From contig JBBHKE010000712.1 in the NCBI GenBank assembly GCA_037447655.1, positions 62,001 to 126,000 on the forward strand: a DNA stretch of 64,000 nt, given 5' to 3'. Under the pieces are notes generated by a model that made no database searches, was not told the DNA's origin, and saw nothing but the letters and a program-made list of their open reading frames with translations. Origin of the DNA: Zygnema cylindricum. Taxonomy: Eukaryota; Streptophyta; Zygnematophyceae; Zygnematales; Zygnemataceae. This document shows positions 1 through 12,043 of this stretch, in pieces. The translations under genes were made by a program, and so were the position numbers. Each line of letters begins with the position of its first letter. The first letter of the stretch is position 1.

Positions 1-358
1 CGGCAGCTGTACTTTTGCGTACGGAACTCAATTCTGATTGGTTCCGTACATCAGTAGATAGAGTCTGTGAGAGAGATAGGACTTAGAAAAATTAGAAGAT
101 AGGACCCTCTCTCCCAGAGAGCTTCTGTACAAAAGGTCAACTTTGACCCTCCATAACTTACTGCTCAGGGGAGCAAATTCAGAGATTCTTTTTGCTATCG
201 ACTCAGGGGAGTCTTGTCTTCACAGGGGTGAAGTTGGTCAGAGTTTTTGTCTGCCAGGGTGGCAGTTATTTTTGCTTAAACACAAAGGGGTCAGGATTAT
301 CCTAGAGGCTTCTTGGAAGCTGTCCACTCTGAGGACTTATGGAGGTCTCAGAGTTTCA
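1..358 (+). mobile_element. 3' part of a Ty1/copia LTR, cut by the window edge
   Basis: The sequence aligns by eye with the terminal ~300 bp of the LTRs at 6727-7625 and 12048-13029 when those are read on their sense (minus) strand. Shared blocks include CATAACTTACTGCTC, GGAGTCTTGTC and ATTATCCTAGA. It ends in CA at 358 and is followed by gypsy-type LTR sequence, not by a primer-binding site. It is therefore either a 3' LTR or a solo LTR. The start lies outside the window. Confidence 0.7.
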
Positions 359-1230
359 GAAGCTTCGATACCCTTCATTCATTTAAGTCACGAACCGATG
401 TAGGTTCGCGCATACATGTAGTTAGGGAGAGTTTTTACCCTCGAACGGTGGATGTTGTTAGGCGCACGGCAGACGATGTTGGCCACTTATTGGCCAACAT
501 CTTAAGTAGTTTCGTTCATGTAAAGTAGGCTAGACTTAGGCTAGTTTCGCTCTTGGCGTAGCTTAGCTTCTACTTAGGCTAATTCTCAGACTTAGAGAAG
601 CTTTAGGAAAAGAATTTTCTCTTGGTGGCTGAGCTTCTCTCTTCCTCACCCTAACCTATTACCCACGTGTCTTTCTTTTCCTTGCTAGCTAGCTGTAGAG
701 GCTAGATAGAGTAAGACTATTCACCTTGTTTTCTGCCCACATTTTTAATCCACACGGCCTAAGGCAACGTCTGGAAGGTTTCCCTCCAAGCTTTGTCATT
801 TGGTGGAAGTGTGAGATTGGTGATTGTGGGGGAGAAAATTTGGACCTTGCTCTGCCTTCCTCGGGAAGCTTAATGGTTTGGTTGTGTGTGTGTGTCTTGC
901 TTGTGTTTCCGTCGATTGTGAAAGAGTGTATTTTTGGCCGAATTCGGATTTTTCTTTATTTCGGTTGGAATATTTCTTGCTTTGCTGTCACGACGAGATA
1001 ACTCTTGTAGTGAATGTGATAAAGACCAGAGAGCCTAGTGGCTACCTCATGGCTTTGCATTCTTTTCCAAAAGAACATTTTCAAAAGTCTTTATTTAAAA
1101 AAAAAAAAAAAACAAATTATATTTTATAAAAAAAAAAAACATTTTGTTTTTGTTTACTTTTTTCTTGCTTTCAATCCTTGTCTTCAATCTTGCTGCCACT
1201 CTATTTCTGGTCTGCAGATTTAGGTCTAAA
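359..1230 (+). mobile_element. LTR of a Ty3/gypsy-like element (copy G1, left end missing)
   Basis: Bases 359-1060 match, with scattered differences, the split copy at 6613-6726 plus 13030-13617. G1 is the uninterrupted version and contains the intact target CAGAC near 470. Its left end is cut by the copia LTR at 1-358. A-rich runs at 1087-1138 and the stretch to about 1216 complete the presumed LTR. No ORF here looks coding. The right boundary is inferred from the PBS-like site that follows. Confidence 0.55.
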
Positions 1231-1350
1231 TTGGTGTCAGAATTTAGGGTTAATCTGCCAAATTAGGGTTAATCGGCAGAGTTAGGGTTTAGCTGCAGAT
1301 TTAAGATTTAGGCTGCAGATTTAGGATTTTTACAGATTAAGGGTTTATTT
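1197..1350 (+). repeat. PBS-like site followed by ~20-bp tandem repeats
   Basis: TTGGTGTCAGAATTTA at 1231-1246 has the form of a retrotransposon primer-binding site. It sits among five or six degenerate ~20-bp units built on TTAGGGTTAATCTGC or ATTTAGGCTGCAGA. The TTTAGGG-like cores resemble plant telomere repeats, but the unit is too long and too irregular for telomeric DNA. I read it as the leader of the gypsy-like element. Confidence 0.4.
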
Positions 1351-3057
1351 TTTGTGATTCTTAACCCTAGGTCAGCATCGTATTATTTCATGGTCACACA
1401 TTCTTGGTTTTCGCAGCGAGGAATTAGGGTTTGGGAAACCAGTTGCCTAATTCTACCGTACTTTGTGTTTTATCTTGATTTTTTTCCCAGTATTTCTTGT
1501 CTTTCTTTCCTTCGTTGCAACTTCATTTGATATCTAGTTGATGTTTGTTTTGTGTTGGATTTGATATTTTTATTCCTTTCCTTCTACTAAATTTAATCAT
1601 TCAGAAAACGTATAAAAACAAAATATATATTTAATATATTAGTGTTGCACGAATTATAACCTAAAATTACCACTGCTTTTTGATTGGGTATAGCGTGGCA
1701 TAGCTCAGACACGTATACCCTAACAGGATACTCATTGCTTTGGTGTGGACTTCTGATTTAGGGCATGATAATTCGGAACCAGAGCGGATTCCATTCTTGA
1801 TGACTCTGCAAAATCCGACTTGATCCAAACAAGTCCGGTTCACTTTTAGTACTCGCCAGAGTATTCAAGGTGTTTGTAAGTATCCGAAAGCCTTGCGGGT
1901 GCAGGATCGTCATGTTATAGTGTGGACACTTGTGTAGGAGATTAGTGTGGATTGGTTCTAGTACGAACCTTTCTGATTGAGCATTTGTATTTTTCCTGCT
2001 TTCCATGCATGCTATCTGGCAGTGAGTGGCCTTGAGCTTTTCTTGTGACTATCTAGAGTGAAATTTCTTCCTAGATCTTGACGTGGGTGGCACTATATAG
2101 ACGCTTTATGTCTTTGCTGCTGTAGATCTACACCGAAAGGTGCCTCGATAGTTGTTTTTTTATTTTATAGATCTGGCCCTTCGACCTTGCCCCATTGTTT
2201 GCAAGGTAGAGGTTTCGGTATTTCGGCTTTTTGCTAGATCTCACAAAGGGGTCCTGCTAGAGACTTCGTGTGTTGGCTTGTTTGTGTGGATTGGCCTGTC
2301 ATTTGACGCACCTCGGTTAGGCCGTTCCAAACTTTCTAGTCATAAACGAAGGTTTTTTTTTTGTTTATGCCCACGGATTGGGATAACTTACGTTATCACT
2401 CCAGATTTGCCCGCTGCGGGACAGTTTTCCGTCCACTGCAGTCAGATCATTCTAGTTTCTTAGAGTCTACGAACGCACCATTTTTGGTTACGGCCCCTAT
2501 ATCTTTGTCAGTTCGGTCAGTATTGACCACAGTCTCATCATTATCCTCGGTTTCCTTGAGGTCATATGTAGATAAAACCAAAAGAGACTTTCAAAGGAAA
2601 TCTTTTCCGATCCTCCCACATTTCAGTTTTCGGTCAGTCCAAATTTGAAACTACCGGTGCATTCTTCCTTCGATGACATGGCTTTCTCTTCAGATGGGGC
2701 ATTGGGAGGATGTAATTTTGCTTTTCATAGAGGAAGGATACCATGTCTTTATCCCATTTGCGTATGCTCTAAGATACCGAAATGCGTGATTTGGCATTTT
2801 GCTATCAAGATCAGTTTGATCTTCGTGTAGCATTCTCTCTTTTTGGTCGGTACCTCAGAGGTTTGGCCTTTACATTATATTCCCGCAAGTATGTTGCTAT
2901 ACTCGCGATGACATAATTTTCCCCTCTTTTTGCTCGTACACCAGAGGTAATAGGTTAAGTGGATATCTCATACCACGCTGCTTTTCCAGAGGTCCTAGTT
3001 GCCCAGGGTAATGTCCTTGTTCTCGTCGCGCATGCTACTGTCCCAGCATGACCAAGG
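1351..3057 (+). other. No gene recognised; untranslated leader of the gypsy-like element
   Basis: The stretch lies between the PBS-like site and the gag-like frame. All frames are short and none has a recognisable domain. A long non-coding leader would suit an LTR element, but I cannot exclude unrelated DNA. Confidence 0.3.
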
Positions 3058-5484
3058 ATGAAAACTCCGTTGCGGGATCCACTTTCTGTCATGTTCGATC
3101 TCTTAGAAGCAGAGTATTGGATGCAAAACCTAGATCAAGTGAAAGAATTGATGAATTCCACATGTAAACTAGGTGAAACCGCTCCCCCTTTACATGCTCG
3201 CATCGAGACTTTACGAGAAGCTTTACCGAACACAATGTCCGATGTGCAAGCTGTTCAAAAATTTGTTGGACAATTTGTAGATCACTCGAAACATTTTATA
3301 CAAAGTTATCTCACTCAAACTTACGGACTGAAATTCACCTTTGATCAAGCCTTATAATATGCAGTTGAATATGAGATGCAATCATGTAGGAATCTCATGA
3401 TCGTTCGGAAGTTGCTTACCCACTTTCTCCACCAAGTAGCCCATGGCCCAACAGTAGGCCTCAAAAGACTCTCGCCATAAGAAACCTGCCCATTAATGTC
3501 GGAGATTGATTGTGTTTCTGATGTGGAAACACGGGGCACGATGCCCGCATGTGCCCAGATAAGTCGGCCATATGCACCCATCGCCAACAGAAGGGACATA
3601 ACGTCCACCGTTGCCTTTTTAATTCCTCGATTTCTCGTATCACAATCAGATTCAGAATGGGGGGGTAAGTGCCCATTCGGCAAAGCTAGTCACTCCTTCT
3701 ACGGAGACCGAGAACGAGGCGACTTCACCCAAGATCTCTCGACGAGAGAAGGAAAAGGCTGAGTTGCAAGTCATGATGGCCACTATGATGAAGGAGCAAT
3801 TTGCAGCCTTCATGGCCGAAATGAAACCCCAATTCACGGGGATGTCGAAGACAATTGTTCGCATGCCATCGTTGGCCAACGGAATCCTCCGGGATTCTAC
3901 CGTCCAACAACCGGCAGCTACTTTCGATTAAAGGCTCGCCTGATCACAATCTAGACGGGAAATTACAAAAATTCCCGAATTCCACTTTCATTCGAGAAAT
4001 AATCTCTCTCCTCTACCATACACAGCTTCCTCCATTGTAGCTGAAGCTCTCACCATTTTTTATAGCACCATACATGATACGCATCGAGTCAAAGAATGGC
4101 TAAGCATCCTTTTTGCCATGATGGATGACGTTAAAGCCTCTCCTCTTGTTCATAAGGTTCCCAACGCTTCTCCTCTAGTTAACAAAGTCGCTGCAGCCGC
4201 CGCATTGAGGGCGTTGCAGTTAAACCGTAGTCTTTCGGTTATTCAGCCGCTTACCGCGGATGAGCGCCGTAACCTTGACCCTCGTATCAGTTTCGTGGAC
4301 AACTCTCAAAAGTCCTTCTCTGTTAACAATGTTGCTCCTTCTCTCCCTCTCATGGACACCGGAGCCAAACATGTTGAAATAAGAAATCTTAATACTCAGT
4401 AAATAGAGCTGTGAGGAGAGACCAAGTACTTAGAGTATTTTTGGTCTAGGTAAGTTGTAATACTTACCTCATTTAGTGTGACAGTAGCAGTAGTACTTTT
4501 GAGTGTATTGTACTTCTGCAGGGACAGCATCAGAAAAAAAGCATCATACGGGTTTTACTGAAAGGCGTCGACACACTTTACCATGCGTCACACATCGAAC
4601 GAATACTGTTGAAGAATCGGACGGACGGAGACTCAACCGATTGTCCGCGAAGATACTGGTATAACATTCAACGACGACTGTGGATGTGAATCGAGTGAAC
4701 GGACGGGATTCACGTGGGACCACAAAATGACTCATCACTTTGTACGACCTTAGGTGACTTGGAGCACTTCATCAACAGTCGGCTGAACGCTAGCATCCAC
4801 TGCTGACTAAGCACCTTGAACACTACTGTACGGGAATCTATTTGCATATGTGAAACACAATAGTTTTTGCTTAGCGGATTAGAATGTAGTGTTCCACTAA
4901 GTATATTTTTGTCTAGTAATCAAATAGGGTTTGGACGAACTCACAGTACAAATAGCGTACTGATTCGGTACCTTGTCGTAGTGTAGTAAAATACTATTGT
5001 TCCAGGTGTAGACATCTGATTAGTTAGTTTTCAGTAGATTCTCTCTGTGAGTATAAAGTTAGGACTTAGCCAAAATTGTATCAATCTAGTATTGAGATCT
5101 AACTCTCTAATGGACAATTTTTGGGAAACTTCCAAGTGTTACATCTTATGGTTTACTGGTTCAATTGGGCTACAATTTCGGGAATTGATAGATTGTATGT
5201 GATATTGTATTGGTGTGGATTTTGGTGTTATTTGAACACCTCAAGTGATTTCTGTGTTATATCAAAGTTGGCTCTTTGATAGGCTTCTCGTTGCTTTTGC
5301 TGAAGTCTATGTCTACATCTACTACTACTGGTGGTCCTCCACCTGCACTTGTGGTTGTAGAACAACAAAACTCGTGATCCTCGGATCCGGATTTGTGCTC
5401 AAGTTTGGTCTGACCGGGGACAAGTTCCAAGCCACGACTACTAGGCTTCTCATTTCAGCCGGTTTCACGGAGCCGGTGCTTTGA
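3058..5484 (+). pseudogene. Gag-protease remnant of a gypsy-like retrotransposon
   Basis: The first frame (3058-3357) is a helical Gag-like segment with no specific match that I recognise. Around 3508-3600 two zinc-knuckle motifs follow one another. The first has the spacing CX2CX4HX4C but carries an in-frame TGA; the second has lost one Cys to Arg. A later open stretch (4118-4370) ends in LMDTGAK, a retropepsin-type D-T-G-A active-site motif. The solo LTR at 4372-5367 interrupts it there, and the same frame resumes after the LTR as LVILGSGFVLKFG and ends with TGA at 5484. Several stops and frame changes show that it is dead. No reverse transcriptase, RNase H or integrase is visible before the 3' LTR-like copy at 6152. 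The element may be a gag-only non-autonomous type, or it may have lost pol by deletion. Confidence 0.6.
4372..5367 (+). mobile_element. Solo copia LTR (family of the 26,955-32,862 element)
   Basis: It starts TGTTG and ends GTAGAACAACA. The last ~350 bp match the 3' portions of the LTRs at 26955-27799 and 32052-32862, including TTTTTGGGAAACTTC and an ATG followed by Ser/Thr codons. Flanks are AAACA (4367-4371) and AAACT (5368-5372), a 5-bp target duplication with one change. No internal domain is present. Without it the flanking protease frame is continuous, which supports a simple insertion followed by LTR-LTR recombination. Confidence 0.75.
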
Positions 5485-6151
5485 ATCAACAAAGACCCGC
5501 TCGTCTTTCGATTCTAAAACGAAACTTAGAGTGAGTCCGTGGAAATTTCTGTCCGAGCATTGGTCAAAAAATGCAATGATTGGGAATGCTTAGTGGGAGA
5601 GGATGTTATCTTTTGAAACGGTGGGGGAGCGGATATGCGTGATCAAACCTTCTCCTAACATCCCTCTAACTTTTAAGAACGCAAACTATGCCTTCCTCTT
5701 ATCTCTTCCCACAAGTCGTTGCCCACTATGGCACATTTAGCTTTCGCTCTTACTGCATTTTCCATTATCGACCTTAGGGAAGACATTTGCAACTCTCTTT
5801 TTGCAAAAAAGATTTGACTAGACAACCCATCATTGCCAAAAAAAATCAGTGAGCCCGGTCTTCTCCTTAACTCGTGTCATCTCATGGATACTTTTGACCC
5901 AAATGTCTCTCCACACATTCTCTCTGTAGCTAACATAGATACTAACGAGATTTTGAGTTTGCAGACGGTGTAGGCATGTACACGTGGTGATCATGGGTTC
6001 CACATGGAGCCCATCGCTCCTCCATTATCTTTAAACTCGGCTGACAATTGTTGTCGCCATGGCTGTCCCAGGCTCCTAATTGTGTTTGCCAGCTGCTCTA
6101 CAGGCTAAGGAGCTAGGGGGGGATTATTGGGCCCATCTCACTTTAGGGGAG
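5485..6151 (+). other. No gene recognised; 3' internal region with polypurine-like tract
   Basis: No coherent frame follows the protease stop. CTTTAGGGGAG at 6141-6151 resembles a polypurine tract, and the same string recurs at 13636-13646 in front of homologous sequence. The LTR that should follow does not start with TG, so this boundary is tentative. Confidence 0.35.
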
Positions 6152-6726
6152 TTTTCTTCATTTTTCCTTGTGTCATATTCACATATATTTCTTCTCATGG
6201 TGTATATATTTTTTGTCCTTCCAAATTCATTTTCGTTTGTATATATGTCTGTGAGCATGGCTTTGTTGGGTATGATGCATGGTTCCCCTGCTACTCTCTC
6301 ATGCATGACAACTGTCATGCCGCATAGTGTCGGTTGAATGCATGCATGGTTGCTTTGCACGCGGGCACGATATTTGACACGCGCGCGCAATATTATGAAC
6401 GCACAATATTATACACGCACGCACGATTTTGGCATGCACGCGTGATTTTAGTTCGCACGTGCGGTTTTATTCCGGTTCATTTATTTAAATGTCTAATTGA
6501 ATAGTACTAGTTTCGTGCGATATTTTTCGTTTCGTGCGTAGGTACACGATTTTGGAGTAAAGTCGCGAAGTATCGTTTGGCGATGAAGCGCGATATCCGA
6601 GAGTACTATCGACGCTTCAATACCCTTCATTCATTTAAGTCGCGAACCCATGTAGGATCGCGCATACATGTAGTTAGGGAGGGTTTTTACCCTTGTACAG
6701 TGGATTTTGTTTGGCGTACATCAGAC
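6152..6726 (+). mobile_element. Gypsy-like LTR copy G2, left part
   Basis: Bases 6613-6726 match G1 from about 365 to 470. Bases 6152-6330 match the fragment at 13647-13815. The copy is broken at 6726 by the copia element and resumes at 13030. Alternating CACGCG/TATT-like runs at 6355-6470 are purine-pyrimidine rich and non-coding. Confidence 0.6.
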
Positions 6727-7625
6727 TGAAATTGTGTGGTCTCCATTATCCCACAGAATGAGTAGCCTATGTAAAGCCTCTAGGATAATATTTGCCCCTT
6801 CCACTTTCCCGCTGAATAAATACCGCCCACGCACACAAATACTCTGACCACCCAAACCTTTGTAAGGACAAGACTCCCTTGAGTCAAACGTAAAAAGAAT
6901 CACTCAATTTGCTCCCTTGAGCAGTAAGTTATGGCTGGCCAAATATGACATATAAATATAAAAGGTCATCTGGAGAAAGGCGTCTCAAACACGCTAAGTT
7001 CCTAAACTCCTACTCATAGTTACCTAATACTGTACCCTAGACCAATCAAAAGAGTGTATAGTACAAGAAGGTACAATGGCCGATTGTACTTATTGTACGG
7101 CTATTGTACAACATGACCTTCTGGTTGACACTTGTCAGCTTGGGAGCCATCGTTCCTCCTCCCATCTTTTCCGGCGTCCAATGATGTGGCGCCACGTGGC
7201 ACAACGCGCCGCAATGTCCGAAAGCCACCAAAGTTTCACTCGGATTTGACGGTGGCAACGACGTTCGTCCAATCATATATTTTACAGGGTTAGATTTCCC
7301 GTCCGCGAGCGCCATTGTCTATATATGTCATTTCGTCAATTTGGTCTGTTTAAGTGAAAGTGACGTCGCGTATATCTTTAATTTGCTATCAAACCACAAG
7401 CGTGTATCGTTTGGTTAACGCCTTAATGGATAAGGCGTATGACTACATAGTATTCCGTAGACCCAGGTTCAAATACGATCTAGGGCAACATTTTGGTCAT
7501 CTATCAGTCTGTACAGCATGTTTACTAATTTCTTTCTAACTGTGGGGGCAGCCATGGTGACTCTTTTTCTCTCTTCTCTCTAAAGTCTAAATTAAAAAGT
7601 GAATATTAATTCATTATTTTCAACA
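6727..7625 (-). repeat. 3' LTR of copia A
   Basis: It pairs with 12048-13029 along its whole length; the other copy is longer mainly through a local duplication around 12540-12690. On the minus strand it runs from TGTTGAAAA to CACAATTTCA. It contains a tRNA-like module on the opposite strand (7412-7486) and the CAGCCATGG block shared with the LTRs of copia B and C. Confidence 0.88.
7412..7486 (+). other. tRNA-Arg-like module inside the copia A 3' LTR
   Basis: It has a D-arm-like segment, GCCTTAATGGATAAGGC, and a B-box-like GGTTCAAATAC about 45 bp later. These resemble the A and B boxes of plant tRNA-Arg genes. The acceptor and T stems do not pair, so it is tRNA-derived at most and not a working tRNA. 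It is antisense to the retroelement. Confidence 0.5.
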
Positions 7626-7795
7626 CTCCCTTTAATTCTTAGCCAACTTTTAATTTAAGTCCAAAAAAAAATTTGCAATAAATCAACTTAGGGGAAGGCA
7701 CTGGTTTTGTCATCATATCTACAATCATCTCTTTATCACTTTTATGAAATCAGTTTAATTATTTTATTCTCAACCTTCTCTTTGACAAATCTTAG

Positions 7796-10700
7796 TCATA
7801 TATCCATATGTTTAGCTTTGAAATGGTGTTTTGGATTAGTTGTAATAGAGATAGCAGCTTCATTATCACAGAAGACATTTTGAGTTTCATAATTCATGAA
7901 CCCAAGTTCTTCAATAATATATTTTACCCACATTAATTCTTTGGTGACAGCACAGGAAGCCATGTACTCAGCCTCCATAGTGGACTGAGCAACTACTTTC
8001 TGTTGTTTGCTACTCCAACAGCAAACACCAGATCGAATATGTGTTGCAACACATATCCAGTTGTAAATCGCCTTAAAGGCACATCCCCATAACTGGCATC
8101 ACTCCAAGTAGTGATGTCAGTGTGCTCCCCTCCCAAATGCAACCACAATTCCCTTGTTCCCACTAAATATCTCATCACTATTTTGGCTGCTTTCCAGTCT
8201 ATTTTCTTGGGTTCATGTAGACTTGTACTGAGGACACCTACAGCTGCAACTATGTCCGGACATGTACAATTCATAAAGTAAATTAAACTGCCTACAATAT
8301 GCCAATAAGGAATCCCTTCCATAAACCTCTTTTCTTCCTCATCTATGTCATCATTCAAAATCAATATACCTCCCTCCTCATTCCCCTCAGACATTTTATT
8401 TCATATCTATGAGAGTGGTACATCCATTTGCTTTCTCCATTTGAACCTTTTCTAGCATATTATCGATAACTTCTTTTTGAGTGAGTCTTATAATTCTAGT
8501 CCCTGTATCCCTCTCCATTTGAATTCCTATAATGTACTTTGCTTTGCCGAGATCTTTCATGTCAAACCGACTTCTCAGATCTTATTTTAGTTTGTTAATC
8601 TTATCTACGGACTTGCTTAAGACTAACAAATCATCAACATAGATAGGAATAAATATCACTCCAATCTCATCCTCAAATAGATATATGGAGTGATCCGAAC
8701 TCATTCTCATACACCCCAAACAAGTCAAAAATTCGTCTAGCTTTATGTTCCATTGTCCTAGGGGTTGTTTAAGGCCATAAAGTGATTTTATTAGTTTGCA
8801 TGCCTTGCTTTTTTCTCCATTTTTCACAAATCCTTCTGGTAGCCTCATGTAGATTTATTCTTCCAACTCTCCGTGTAAGAAGGCGGTCTTAATATCCATT
8901 TGATGTATTTTCATATACTCTATTGTGGTTAAACTTGAGAGGATTTAGACAGAGGAAAATATGACTACGGCTGGAAAGGTTTCTTCATAGTCTATTCCTT
9001 CTTTCTGAGTATAACATTTAGCAACCAACCTAGCTTTGTATCTTTCAATGGTATTATTTGGGTTTAGTTTAAGCTTAAAAACCCACTTACATCCAATTGG
9101 TTTTCTGTCTGGTGGACAATCTACCAACTCCCATGTCTTGGCTTCCATGATAGAGGCCATTTCTTCATTGATGTCAGTGATCCATCGGCTGCTTTCTGGG
9201 GTATTTATGGCCTCTAAGTATGTGTGAGGTTCTTCAAGGTGAGACATCTTTGTGAGTTGGTAATTTACTTCTCTTTCTTGAAGCCGTTTATTACTTTTTT
9301 TTCCCCCTTCAAAATCTGACCCCGGTATGGAAGGCATCCTCGGGTTTCGTTTAGGAAGATATTCATCTCCCTTATCTTCCAATTCCGGTGTTTGATCAAG
9401 TTACTCGTCGGTTTCTATTTCGTATTGTGGTGTTACCTCGGATGTTGTCTTTTCCTCGTTCTCTTTTGGTACATCAACAAAATTTTCCTTCTCCTTGTCT
9501 TTTTCATTTTATTTCCAAAGTCAAAGTCCTAGTAGTGACAAGATTCAAATCTGATTTTGACTTCTTTGTTATATTTGAATGGATCAATAGACTTTACTTC
9601 ATTCATCATCACTATGTGTTTTACCAAAATGATATCTCTCTTTTTCAAATCATACACTCGATGTCTTTTTGTGCTTTCATCATATCCTACAAGATATCAT
9701 GGTTTCCCTCTTCCCTCTACCTTCTATTTAGTCTTATCAGAATCCAAACTGTAGACTTGACTTTCAAACACTCTCAAACTAGACAAATCTGGTTTTCTTC
9801 CTGTCCACCTCTCATACGAAGTTTCCTCCTTATTTGTTGAAGTTATGACTCTATTTTTGATGAAGTTAGCATAGTTTATAGACGCTGCCCAAAACTCCAA
9901 TTATCAGTGAGCATACTTCTGAACTTATCTCCTAAAGTTATATTTACTCTTTGTGCTACTCCATTCTATTCAAGATTATAAGGAACTGTTTTCTCATGAT
10001 GTATTCATTCTTCTTTAATAAATTCTTCAAATTCTCTTGAGGTGTATTCTTTCCCATTATCACTTCATATCTCTTTTATTGAAGTTTCATGTAATTTTTC
10101 ACTCCATACTTTATATTCTTTGAAACATCTTAAAACCTCTGACTTATGTCTAAGAAAGTATACCTTAGTGTATCTAGACCAATCATCTGTAATGGTTAAC
10201 ATTCATCTTTTTCCCCAATGTGAAGCATACATAGCTGGTCCCCAAACATCAGTGTGAACTAGTTCTAATACTTTCTCTATTCTAAATATGGATGCCTTTA
10301 AGAATGGGAGTCTATGAATCTTCCCTTGGGCACATTCACTACAATTATTTGAGATCTCATCATCACCAAACTCAATACCATTCACTATTCCATTTTTTTC
10401 TTCATTTTCTTTGATCTATCTAGATGTACATGACTCAACCTCTTGTGCCAAAGCATTATATCACTTTCACACGAGTAGAAAACACTCTTTTCATTGCAAA
10501 GTACAATTTTGAACATTCCTTGACTACCTTTTCAGCTTTGAAATAAACCTCATTATCAAAGCTAACTGTGAAGATTGATTTCTTAGTTTCTATTTCGAAC
10601 TCTATTTCATCTAAAACAGCAGTAGAAACAAGATTCTTGCTAAGCTCTGGAATTTAAAGAACATCTGAGAGTGTTACAATTGAAGCCTTTCCATCTACTA

Positions 10701-12043
10701 TAGCTTTTAAATCAGCGGATCCAACAAGACTTGTGGTTTCTACTCTTCCATCTCCTAACTCTATCTGAACTATTGGAATTTTCCACAATTTAGTAAACCA
10801 CCTCTTATCCTTGCATATATGCATTGAGGCCCCGGAGTGTATGATCCACCCATCCTCAGGTGGATCCCTCTTACCTTCGAAAGCACACTTCTGTCTCCTT
10901 AGAATGTCGGCATGCTTCTCAATGGTTTTCGGATTAAGCAAAAGCTCCTCAAGCTCCTCTACCGGTCCGGTTACTTCATCTTCTTCCTCGTCATAGACCT
11001 GAGTCATAAAAGCCTTTTTCTTTCCTCCATCTCTTGAGGGACCTTGTCCATCTTTCAGTTGAAGATCTGCAAGTTTGACACAATTTGTCATATAATGTCC
11101 CGATTTCTTGCAGAAGTCACATAGTCCACCTCGAGGAGCTCCTCTCCCCTGTCGGTCAAATCTGCCACCTCCTTGTCCTCTTCCTCCAAAGTTTCGATAG
11201 GGATCCTTTCCCTTTTCCTCATCACGCTTCCACCAATCAGATCCAGCAGCTAATGCTTGAACACTCAGACTTCCTCACCTAAGTTCTATGGTACTCTCTT
11301 TACTAAAATCATCCCCACTATATCATCCCAATTCCAATTGCTATCACCTAGATCCTGCAACCGATTAATGATATTCTCATATTTTTCAAGTAGTTTCATA
11401 ATCAATGTATTTACTCTTTGTCTCTCAGACCATGAGTTACCAGCGATCTCTAGTTCTCCAAATAATGCTCCTAAGTCATTGCAATAATCATTCATACTTC
11501 CTCCCTTGTAACTATAAGTTGAAATCTTATTTTTTGCCAGTTGTTGCTGCTGCAATGACCCACTTTTATATTTTTATAGAAGAGATACCCAAATCTAAGA
11601 GGATTATCTAACATGCATAGGGGGAATGGCAATACCTTTCACTACACTTTTGAGAAATAAGAGCTTAGCAACCTTGTCTTCATAGTTCCAATTTTCATAT
11701 TCTGACCGTTCAGTCTGACTCCTTTTCACCATTGCAGGTGGTGCTGCTGCCAGTATCGTCTTTGACAATGGAGTCCCTCGAGAAGCAAAACCTCCCTTTT
11801 CTCATTCCATGATTATTTCCTCCCTTTCCTTGTTGTCAATCGTAATGGTGGCTGATGTTTGGTAGCTATTGTGACAGAGGTGCCTGAAAATCGTGTTCCT
11901 CCAAACCCAAGTGGAGGTGGGAATTGAATTTTCCCGGACACTATGCCCCATAGGTGCTTCTCAAAAAGTTCCCCCTCCATCATCATTTCCCAATAAAGAA
12001 AGTCTGATCCATTGAATATGGGCACCCTATAGGGTGGGCCCAT
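7796..12043 (-). pseudogene. gag-pol remnant of copia A
   Basis: Read on the minus strand, Gag starts at the ATG inside the primer-binding site (12043) with MGPPYRVPIFNGSD. A UBN2-like Gag block follows (about 11555-11286), then a CCHC knuckle, CDFCKKSGHYMTNC, near 11090-11130. The protease motif is HSGAS instead of DSGAS (near 10830), so the catalytic Asp is lost. A GAG-pre-integrase block with CSECAQGKIH lies near 10320. Reverse transcriptase pieces follow at 9382-8945 and 8848-8582, the latter with the YVDD active site. RNase H lies at 8394-7796, ending near KAKHMDI. The order gag-PR-IN-RT-RH is that of Ty1/copia. The frame is broken many times between these blocks, including across integrase, so no complete polyprotein can be made. 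Confidence 0.9.

Noticed and set aside
1220-1350. Interstitial telomere repeat
   Set aside because: TTTAGGG-like cores recur, but within ~20-bp units and with many changes, so it is an ordinary tandem repeat.
7412-7486. A functional tRNA gene in the LTR
   Set aside because: The A- and B-box-like parts are present, but the acceptor and T stems do not pair and no clean anticodon arm forms.
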